Of a stretch of DNA of 64,000 bases, positions 56,345-64,000 are shown one piece after another (within the stretch, counting starts at the first letter, position 1; every line of letters begins with the position of its first letter). Position numbers and translations under genes: made by a program. Source of the stretch: Dugong dugon. Lineage: Eukaryota > Chordata > Mammalia > Sirenia > Dugongidae. Under the pieces are notes generated by a model. The model did not search any database. It had not been told where the DNA came from and saw nothing but the letters and a program-made list of their open reading frames with translations. Location: assembly GCA_030035585.1 (NCBI GenBank), contig CM057469.1, positions 13,120,001 through 13,184,000 of the forward strand, written 5' to 3'.

Positions 56345-56556
56345 CGGTAAAACCAGTTGCCCTCGAGTGGATTTCAACTCCTGGCGACCCCATGTGGGTC
56401 AGACTAGGACTGTGCTCCATAAGGTTTGCAATGGCTGATTTTTCAGAAACAGATGGCCAGGGCTTTCTCCCGAGGTGCCTCTGGGTGGACTTGAACCTCC
56501 AACCTTCTTGTTAGCAGCGAGCGCATGAACTGTTTGCACCACCCAGGGACTCCCAC
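56345..56556 (-). mobile_element. AfroSINE type B
   Basis: aaaccagttgccctcgagtg tail, ggtgcctctgggtggacttg middle, tttgcaccacccagggactc head. Confidence 0.92.
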
Positions 56557-58007
56557 CGTGCTGTAAGGCATCCACTTTTCTACTTACTGAGACTCAGTCT
56601 GTTCAGTGGGCCCCCCCAGGCCCCCTACCAAGAGACCAGCTCCCTTCAGGAGTCTTGATTTAGCACCTCCTTTCCCTCAGTTCGTTAGAAATCACCAGCA
56701 CCTCAGGCAGCTGTCCCGCTTGTTTGGATGTGAGTTGGACTTGGTTAGTAGGGTTCTTTTCCTGCCATTCCAGCCTTGTCTCCATCAGCAGCACACACTC
56801 ACCATGGTAACGTTCAAGCCTCCTTTTGGAAACACCTTCCACTCCTTGCTTAGAACTATTCAAAGGAAAATCCATCCAAGCCAATCAATTAAAAGGCACT
56901 TATTAAGTACCTTTTCCAAAGTTAAAAAATCTGTAACAAGGAGCTGTTAACAGCACACATTCCAGGTTGTGTTTCCCTGAGACACACACTAAATCAGGCT
57001 ATACACTCAGCTGAAAGTGAAAAGGAACTCCACACAGATCCAGAACAAGAGAAGGTCGGAGCAGAGCCCCCCTGAGGACCCTCAAAGGCTGAGAACACCA
57101 AGGCTGTGGGTATCAAGGAATAGGGCACACGGCCCTCCTGTGTGGATCCCGAATCATTCTCAAGGCTTTATAGCCACACCCCATGACCTCGAGCTAAGGC
57201 TTATTTGCTATACCTATTAAGGGAGAGAAAATTGAGGGCATTTAAAATAAACTGCCCTGTGATTTTCCAAATCATGAGGATTTCAAGCAGGCTGAAGAAA
57301 GAAGGTTTTCCCGGCTGGAACAAGGGAGAAAGAGAAAGAGGGAAAACCTAAAAATAAAATAAAATAAAAGGCCATTGAGTCTATATGGATGCTAAGCATT
57401 TTGTTTGTTTGGCTGTTTTGTTTCTTCTTGGCCCTCACTTCCAGTTCTACATTTTGCAGCTGTCACTAGGCAGCGATTTAGAAGCCCAGTGAATTCAATT
57501 CAAGGCCATGTTGTCCCATAAGATGTAAGTGTTGCCCAACTCAATGCACAGCTCCCACCTGTGAGGCCCTGGGGTCAGGAGGGCTTGGGAGAGCAACCAA
57601 GCCAAGTTTGCTCTCAGGCAGAACCTCGAGGTCTGACAATTGAGGCTAGAACTTACATAACAAAGGAAAATACATTATTTTTAAGCTTAACTGCACCTGA
57701 TTTGAATAGAAATGAAAGACCGGGAAAGAAAGGGCCTTGGTTCCAGGACTCTGAGCCTACGGAAGAAGGCTGGGCTAGAAAGATACGATTCTTGTTTTCT
57801 TACTACTTATAAAAACATCTATTATGATGTAAACTATGAAACCATCTACAATTATATAGACATAGCCATTCCATACAGCAAGTTATGTCTACCTTAAGGG
57901 TAACCACTATAAAAACAGTACAACATAGTTACCTACTTTATGCATAAAATCCTGGCTTGTTACTCTGACTTAAAAGGGTTAAGTGAGCTTGCTGAAAATC
58001 TCTTGGT
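56557..58007. other. Intron 2 interval, nothing recognised
   Basis: 1.45 kb, AT-rich toward the right. An aaaataaaataaaataaaa run is at about 57350-57370. No gene. Confidence 0.45.
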
Positions 58008-58172
58008 AAAACCAACCAAACCCGTTGCAGTGGAGTCAATTCCCACTCATAGCAACCCTAGAAGACAGCATAGAACTGTCCCATAGGGTTTCCAAGGAGC
58101 AGCTAGTGGATTCGAACTGCCAACTTTCTGGTTAGCAGCCGAGCTCTTAATACTGCGCCACCAGGGCCCCAA
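58008..58172 (-). mobile_element. AfroSINE type A
   Basis: accaaacccgttgcagtgga tail to atactgcgccaccagggccc head. Confidence 0.93.
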
Positions 58173-58286
58173 TCTCTTGGTAGGGGAGCATTCCAGATCC
58201 ATGATAAAGAATGCAGTCTCAAAAACACAAACCCATATGGATACTCATATGTACATAATTTTAACACCATTGTGCAGATAATTTAA

Positions 58287-58497
58287 GGAGCCTTGGTGGC
58301 ACAGTGATTAAAGTGCTTGGCTGCTAACCGAAAGGCTGGCGGTTGGAACCCACCAACCAAGGGTTGCTCCAAGGGAGGAAGATGTAGCGGTCTGCTTCTG
58401 TAAAGATTACAGCTTTGGAAACCCCGTGGGGCAGTTCTACTCTGTTTATAGGGTTGCTAAGAGTCAGAACTGACTTGACAGCAGTGTGGTTGGTACA
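58287..58497 (+). mobile_element. AfroSINE type C, 98 bases from exon 2
   Basis: aaggagccttggtggcacag head, tagcggtctgcttctgtaaa middle, gacttgacagcagtgtggtt tail. Confidence 0.92.
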
Positions 58498-58594
58498 TAA
58501 TTTATTTGGTCAAGTCTAACAGCTTAATCTGATGTTGCTCATTACATACACACACGCCCTCTCCCAAAACAAATAGAACTCTCCCGTTACTCAC

Positions 58595-58664
58595 CTAGAC
58601 CACCCTGAGAAATGTCTGTTCGAGTAGCTCCACCAATGATAAACTGAGGGCTGGGACACAATTC
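58595..58664 (-). CDS. CAPN8: CAPN8 exon 2 (70 bp)
   Basis: The exon encodes ELCPSPQFIIGGATRTDISQ then GGL, the segment just before the catalytic Cys. The acceptor reads ttcag|GAATTG and the donor G|GTGAGT, so it ends in phase 1. Its 70-base length equals the standard calpain exon 2. The calpain motif TDICQG reads TDISQG here, a Cys to Ser change at a normally conserved non-catalytic position. The exon sits alone, about 34 kb upstream of exon 3, between two oppositely oriented AfroSINEs 98 and 71 bases away. The ELCPSPQF string separates it from CAPN2. Confidence 0.9.
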
Positions 58665-58734
58665 CTGAAAGGAATGAGGGACAAATACAAGTCACAAGAT
58701 GCTCAGTGATGTTGGCTATATGGGTAAATGAACA

Positions 58735-58945
58735 TTAAAACCAGTTGCCTGCCAAGTCAACTCCAACTCATGGTGACCCCATGTGTGTCAGAGTACAAGT
58801 GTGCTCCACAGGGTTTTCAATGACTGGTTTTTCAGATGTAGATTGCCAGGACTTTCTTCCTAGGCACCCCTAGGGGAACCCAAACCTCCAACAGTTTGGT
58901 TTGCAGCCAAGCGTGTTAACCGTTTGCCCCACCAGGGACTCCCAA
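58735..58945 (-). mobile_element. AfroSINE type B, 71 bases from exon 2
   Basis: aaaccagttgcctgccaagt tail, gtagattgccaggactttct middle, tgccccaccagggactccca head. Confidence 0.92.
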
Positions 58946-59007
58946 AGAAGCATTAGAGTCAGAATTCCAGACCCAGAAGAAACCTAAGAGATCACCTACT
59001 GCACATA

Positions 59008-59290
59008 CAGGTAGTCCCCAATTTACAACGTATTCAAGTTACGATGAACCGCGCCCACGACCGTCTGTTTTAGGGTTTTTTGTACTACATACAATGTTGC
59101 AGCAGATAATTTGCGATGTTATCATTCTCAGATGTTCACTCTCGGATGTTTACATGTAATGTTTCCAACCCCCAAAGACAAAAAAAGATCACATTTATAA
59201 AGATACGGATAGTAATATTCGACTTACATCAGAACCAACTCAGCACACAGTCGTTGGAACGGAGCCCTGTGGTAAGTCGGGGACTGCCTT
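59008..59290. mobile_element. Tigger/mariner-like MITE
   Basis: 283 bases with left end caggtagtccccaatttac and the reverse of the right end aaggcagtccccgacttac as terminal inverted repeats, with TA next to each end. Noncoding inside. Confidence 0.75.
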
Positions 59291-59291
59291 A

Positions 59292-59400
59292 CTTCACTCT
59301 ATTGCTGAGGACTCTGAAGCCCAGAGAAGTGAGGACACCTACCCGCAGTCACACAGTAGGGAGCAGCAAAGCAGGAGCTAGCCCCGGGCCCTCTTGACCA
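59292..59400 (-). mobile_element. Possible MIR fragment
   Basis: aggactctgaagcccagaga and cagtcacacagtagggagca recall a reverse MIR core. Confidence 0.45.
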
Positions 59401-59855
59401 GTGTTGTTATTGCTATGCATGCTGTGTTGGTGTTGGGTGGTGAAAAGCTGGCAGGGGGCGGGAGGTAGGAAAAAGGCAAAAGCTGGGATAGTAAAGTGAG
59501 GAAATATGATCTCATTCACTCAGACAACACCCCTATTTAGAGAGAGAGAGGATTACAATAATGTTTAGCACTCTAGCAAAATGCTATGAGCCCTGTGGAC
59601 ACTCATTAAATACTTGACTAAATGATCATGATTCTATTTGCTGATGGAAACACTGAGGTGTCAGGAAATGCCATATCCAGACAGGAGAACTCAACTCCAG
59701 TATGTTCCAACATCCAACCTGGACTTCCTCTGCTCACCTACCTCAAACTGGCATCTGCCCAAACGCAGTCTGTGACCCGAGAGCTCGGCCGGGCACACGA
59801 GGCATTCTTCAAGTGTTCTTTCTTTCCTTGTTCACCCAGCAAGGATTTGTTGAGT
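59401..59855. other. Intron 1 interval, nothing recognised
   Basis: CAPN8 exon 1 (expected to end in a WKRPT-like coding segment) was searched for here and to the right edge without success. Confidence 0.45.
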
Positions 59856-60027
59856 ACCCTGGAGCCACGGGGGCGAAGCAGTTAAGAACTTAGCTGCTAA
59901 CCATAAAGTTTGGCAGTTCAAATCCACCAGCCGCTCCTTGGAAGCCCTATGGGGCAGGTTTACTGGGTCCTATGGGATCACTGTGAGTTGGAATCGAGTC
60001 AACAGCAAAGGATTTGGTTTGGTTTTT
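59856..60027 (+). mobile_element. AfroSINE type A
   Basis: accctggagccacgggggcg head, gttcaaatccaccagccgct B box, gagtcaacagcaaaggattt tail. Confidence 0.9.
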
Positions 60028-60029
60028 TT

Positions 60030-60230
60030 GCTGGGTGGTACGAACAGTTAAAACACTCACTGCTAACCAAAAGTTTGGAGGTTCAAGTCCACCCAGAGGC
60101 ATCTCAGAAGAAAGGTCTGGCGATCTAATTCCAACAAATCAGCTGTTGAAAACTCTGTGGGACACAGTTCTCCTCTGACACACACGGGGCTGCCATGAGT
60201 TGGGGTTGAGTTGAAGGCAATTGGTTTCAT
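60030..60230 (+). mobile_element. AfroSINE type B, abutting the previous copy
   Basis: gctgggtggtacgaacagtt head, agaggcatctcagaagaaag middle, gagttgaaggcaattggttt tail. Confidence 0.92.
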
Positions 60231-60699
60231 TCTACTGACAGCTCTATTTGCATCCTGCTGGATGCGGGGGGTGGGGTGGTGAGAAGCACTATGAAATGAA
60301 GATAGAAAAGACAGAAAGTACACGATTTTTGACTTCCAAGTGTTTTCAGTCTACGTGGGAAATGAAGCCTGCCAGTCATAGAAAAATCAGAGGGAAGAGC
60401 CTAGTGTATAATGATGGCATGTAGCCTACCTACACAAAGGCAGAGAACTGAGAAAGGTCCACTGGGGACTCTGGCTGAAAGACTATGAGATAAGGATGAT
60501 ATGTGTCCATTAGAAAAAGGCAGGATTCTGGAGCAGTCTATGGAGAGATGGGTTTGCCTAGGCCCCAGGCAAACCGTTATCATGAAGGGACAAAAAAAAC
60601 CTCAAGCTACATTTAATCAGAGGCATCCTGAGTTATACTACATCAAGGACTGCCTGACCACAAAGAACAAGAAGCATTTCTATCTTACCCCATAGCAGT
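60231..60699. other. Intron 1 interval, nothing recognised
   Basis: No repeat or coding signal. Confidence 0.4.
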
Positions 60700-60918
60700 G
60701 AAACAAAAAACCCAAACCCGTTGCCACTGAGTAAATTCTAACTCATGGCAACCCCATGCGTGTCAGAGTAGAACTGTGCTCCATAGGGTTTGCAATGACT
60801 GTAATCTTTACAGAAGCAGCTCACCAGACCTTTCTTCTGCAGTGCCACTGGGTGAGTTCTAACCACCAACCTTTAGGTCAGTAACTGAGTACAAACTGTT
60901 GGCGCCACCAGGGACCTA
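60700..60918 (-). mobile_element. AfroSINE, C-like middle
   Basis: cccaaacccgttgccactga tail, ctgtaatctttacagaagca middle, ttggcgccaccagggaccta head. Confidence 0.9.
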
Positions 60919-61149
60919 TAGAGATGAAAAAGGTAGATCAAAAAGGACGAGGAAGCAAAGAGGGTGGAGCTGAGGGCAGACGCCCAGAGCCCATAGGTCC
61001 CAGTGAAGCCAACGGCTGGGCTCTGGGATTCTGCTGTATGACACAGGCCTTCCAAGTGGCGGCCCTACAACCCAAATATAAAATCACCAGCTCCTGCCTA
61101 AAGGGGTAGAAACAGTTCCTTTGGGCTGGTGCTTTTTAAGTGTGTGTGT

Positions 61150-61440
61150 GTACATATATTTAACAAAGCATTTGCCATTTCAACGTGTTGTACACGTACA
61201 ATTTGGTGGCATTAATTTCATCCGTAACCACCACGATCAGTTTCCAAATATTTCCACCACCTTTAACATAAGCTCAGGGCCCTAAGCAATGAGTCTCCTT
61301 CCTCCTCCTTTTTTAATCACCTCTGTACATCTTTTCTTCTCAGCACGTATAGATCTTTATAACTTCACTGTAAGTACCACAAGTTACTGATCCAGTCCTC
61401 TAGTGATGGACCTTTAGTTTTGTTGGCTTCCTTTTTTTTT
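61150..61440 (-). mobile_element. L1 3' region, antisense (old)
   Basis: aagcatttgccatttcaacg, acaatttggtggcattaatt, ccaccacgatcagtttccaa, an antisense L1 3' UTR signature. Confidence 0.65.
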
Positions 61441-63139
61441 TGGCAATATCTGGTGATGATTTAAAGGGAGAAGTGGCATCAGCCAGACCAGGTATTTAAA
61501 AGCAGGCAGCTGCAAATTCCAATCCTAAAAGCTTGATAACTTCCAGTCTTCAGACAGTTCCCTCATGGTGCATAAAAGATGGAGAGATTAGAAAAAATAA
61601 TGAATAAAAAGGAAGGGATAAAAGAGATTTTTTTAAAATTCAATATGTTTTTTTAAAAAGGGAGAGACTAAATTGTATATGAGAAAAACATTAAACTGAC
61701 AAATGCTGTGTTATACATATTTTTATAACAATATTTCTTTTAAAAAACCAGAAAGGGAGAGGTCGTTTCACTGAGAAAGAAGGGAAGAGAGCACACTGAA
61801 TAGGGGTTTGGGAGAATCTCTTTCCTTAAAAATCTCCTGGAATAGCCTCCCCTTCCCCATCTCCCATTCGCCCAGCAGTGCCCTGAAGTCTGACTGCTAC
61901 ATCCACGGCTCCTGTGAAACTCTTCTTACTTAAGTCCCCAGTAATCACAGAATTTGCAAAATTTGCAGGGCGCTTCTACATTCCAATCTTACTTACTGCT
62001 CTTAAACATGTGATAATGTTGCCTAGGCCCTCCGTCTGAAGACTCATGCCTCCCTTGACTTGAGTCCTTCCTCCCTCTTGATTTTCTCACCTCTCTGAAT
62101 ACTCCTTCTCAGCCTCCTTCAGGGGTTCCTTGCCTATGCTCACCCCTAAGCATCAGGGCACCCCTGGGCCCTCTGTTCTGATCCCATTTCATGGAGTAAT
62201 AACACGGCCAAGCATACTCTCATGGTAAAATCATCCAAACCCAGGTCTTCAACTACTAACTACAGAATATGCTGACACTTGCAAAATAGTGCCCTGAGCT
62301 GTATATTCAATTACCCGTGTCACACTGTTCACATGATGTAAGTTCATTAGACTCATATCTAATAGGTCTACCAAGTTCTGCTGAAGTTTTGAGTTTGGGT
62401 TGGAAAACAGGGTGGTTAGCAAAGGCTACAGTTTAAGGAGAAAGCGTAAAATCCGGAATGTTGCTAAGGGATTTATAGGGAGATGGAATGTTCATTTTAC
62501 TACATTATTTGTTAGTATGATTCAAAATACTTCCCCCACCCCACCCCACCCCCCAAAAAAACAGCCCAGAAATGCCTTGATTAATATGCTGTATGAATCT
62601 TTCAGGGGCAACACAAAGTCCTCAGCTTTGCAAGGAGACTGCATCTCAGCATCATGGCAGTAGGATTTGCCCACAATCTTCTCTTCATTGCTTTCTGTTG
62701 GAACTCACATCATAGACACAAAGTAGTTTGGCAGCCCAGGAATAAGAGGTTTTAAAGAGGTAGACCTCTGTGAAGAGGCTAGGCTCCCACCTCCCACACT
62801 TGGGGTGCTATTTTTTTTTTCTTCCTTAGTAATAATCATGTCTTTTTAGCAATAACATTTTACTATGACTCAGGTAATCATGGCAAAAGACTCTGCAAAC
62901 ACGAACTTTTCAACCCTCTTATAAGCCTCTGATGGGTGGACACAAGGAAAACGTGGGTATCAGTAAGTAATCCAAAGCAGGAAGTTGTTTAAAAGCCTCA
63001 CATGCTCCGTGATGACAGCTACTTGGAAGCACCATTCTCCCAGGTCATTAGATCACGTCCAAGTGTCTAGGTTTGGCATCTCAGGAGCTCTGGCTGTGCA
63101 CTTTCAGGCAACCCAATGACGCCACTATCTTCATCATCA
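61441..63139. other. Intron 1 interval, nothing recognised
   Basis: 1.7 kb without a SINE. Short C-rich (ccccaccccaccccacc) run near 62534-62555. No gene. Confidence 0.45.
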
Positions 63140-63255
63140 TCACCATGAACGATGCCCAAATTCCTTAGCCCAGCACTCCCAACCCTCTATAATCTGACCC
63201 CATTTGATGTTTCCAGCTTTTACACAATGTTCTCTCTCACAATTACAGTGGACTA
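63140..63255. mobile_element. Old LINE (L2-like) fragment
   Basis: ttccttagcccagcactccc, aaccctctataatctgaccc, the L2-relic style seen also at 42740. Confidence 0.45.
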
Positions 63256-63267
63256 CTACCTTCCTCA

Positions 63268-63478
63268 GGGGACACTGGTGGTTCAGTGGTAGAATTCTCA
63301 CCTACCATGCCGGACACCTGGGTTTGATTCCTGGCCAATGCATCTCATGTACAACTACTATTTACCCAACAGTAGAGGCTTGCGTGTTGCTATGATGCTG
63401 AACAGGTTTCAGCAGAGCTTCCAGACTAAGGTAGACTAGGTAGAAAGGCCTGGCAATCAACTTTCAAAAGTCAACCAA
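63268..63478 (+). mobile_element. tRNA-Gly-headed SINE, 3' truncated
   Basis: Head 63271-63342 reads like tRNA-Gly(GCC): ggtggttcagtggtagaatt, then gtttgattcctggccaatgc. The anticodon region is altered (cacctac). The body gcgtgttgctatgatgctga follows, and the copy stops before an RTE-type tail. Confidence 0.82.
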
Positions 63479-63484
63479 TAAGTA

Positions 63485-64000
63485 GCTGATATTTGACAAA
63501 AGGCCAAAGTCCCTTAAATGGAGAAAAGACAGTCTCTTTAACAAATGGTGCTGGCATAACTAGATATCCATGTGCAAATAACTGAAACAAGACCCATACT
63601 TCACACCATGTACAAAAACTAACTCAAAATGGTTCAAAGACCTAAATGTAAAATCTAAAATGATAAAGATCATGGGAGAAAATAGGGACAACGCTAGGAG
63701 CCCTAATACATGGCATAACAGAATACAAACCATAACTAACAATGTGCAAACACCAGAAGAGAAACTAGTAACTGGGAGCTCCTAAAAATCAAACACTTAT
63801 GCTCATCAAAAGACTTCATCAAAGGAGTAAAAAGACAACCTACAGACTGGGAAAAAAAATTTTGGCTACGACATATCCAATCAGAGTCTAATCTCTAAAA
63901 TCTATAAGATACTACAAAACCTCAACAACAAAAAGACAAATAACCCAATTAAAAAATGGGCAAAGGATATGAACAGACACTTCACCAAAGAAGACATTCA
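63485..64000 (+). mobile_element. L1 ORF2 fragment running off the right edge
   Basis: Sense L1 ORF2 3' part: tgatatttgacaaaaggcca, aacaaatggtgctggcataa, gggaaaaaaaattttggcta, atgggcaaaggatatgaaca. Frames are broken by stops. Confidence 0.88.

Larger units (their letters stand above)
674..58664 (-). pseudogene. CAPN8: CAPN8 (calpain-8), exons 2-12, probable pseudogene or null allele
   Basis: Calpain-8 is a calcium-dependent cytosolic cysteine protease, known from stomach mucous cells where it partners CAPN9. Eleven consecutive minus-strand exons encode protease core PC1 (exons 2-4), PC2 (exons 5-8) and the C2-like domain (exons 9-12). Every junction has AG/GT splice signals and compatible phase. 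The peptides fit CAPN8 better than CAPN2 or CAPN9 (recalled paralogues), for example [18 protein letters not shown] and ARSNVYVNL. The catalytic Cys (GDCWLLA), His (VKSH) and Asn (RNPWG) codons remain. Against function are an in-frame TAG in exon 4 (23220-23222), a scrambled exon 10 end and several radical substitutions. Exon 1 and the EF-hand exons are outside the window. I am sure of orthology and exon placement. I am less sure that the stop is fixed rather than polymorphic or a sequencing error. Confidence 0.9.

Noticed and set aside
674-58664. Identification as CAPN2 or CAPN9
   Set aside because: [26 protein letters not shown] and VPKE with LENHTD fit CAPN8, whereas the recalled CAPN2 and CAPN9 sequences differ at these places.
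63271-63342. Functional tRNA-Gly gene
   Set aside because: The anticodon region is mutated and the sequence runs straight into a SINE body, so it is a tRNA-derived SINE head.
58665-64000. CAPN8 exon 1
   Set aside because: No minus-strand segment with a calpain N-terminus and a phase-0 donor was seen. It is presumably beyond the right edge.
1-64000. CRISPR arrays, operons or prokaryotic defence systems
   Set aside because: The window is mammalian intronic DNA. Regular repeats found are minisatellite, microsatellites and interspersed retroelements.

Overview
This is a mammalian genomic window with no bacterial features. It lies inside one large gene on the minus strand whose introns are packed with transposable elements. 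The dominant repeats are tRNA-derived SINEs with the RTE-type 3' tail typical of Afrotheria (AfroSINEs), their RTE LINE partner, and Afrotherian-looking L1 3' ends. Together these point to a paenungulate (elephant, sirenian or hyrax). Elephant is my best guess, but sequence alone cannot settle that.

The gene is the orthologue of CAPN8 (calpain-8, stomach-type calpain nCL-2). Eleven consecutive internal exons, 2 to 12, can be placed to the base. From 5' to 3' on the minus strand they are 58595-58664, 24268-24386, 23152-23285, 22023-22191, 20422-20505, 17717-17802, 13937-14011, 12492-12652, 8824-8987, the 12-base microexon 3957-3968, and 674-885. Their lengths (70, 119, 134, 169, 84, 86, 75, 161, 164, 12, 212) and phases follow the classical calpain gene plan. 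Exon 1 lies beyond the right edge, and the EF-hand exons lie beyond the left edge. Intron 2 alone spans about 34 kb (24387-58594). The catalytic Cys, His and Asn codons are all present, but exon 4 carries an in-frame TAG and exon 10 has a locally scrambled 3' end. The copy shown here is therefore probably a pseudogene or a null allele.

Layout: 1-14 kb holds exons 12 to 8, a minisatellite and a TG-rich tract. 14-24.4 kb holds exons 7 to 3 among dense SINEs. 24.8-25.5 kb is a 0.7 kb TG-rich tract. 25.5-58.6 kb is intron 2, with several RTE copies, a 5'-truncated L1, a foldback hAT element, MaLR LTRs and a candidate ERV LTR. 58.6 kb is exon 2. The rest is intron 1, ending in an L1 ORF2 fragment.

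SINE types used in the feature list: type A is short (about 160 bp), with the head joined directly to the common tail. Type B is about 200 bp, with a 'cacccagaggcacctcagaag' style middle. Type C is about 190-230 bp, with a 'gcagactgccacatct' style middle. All end in a tail like that of the RTE 3' end. Repeat boundaries are by eye, usually good to about 10 bases.
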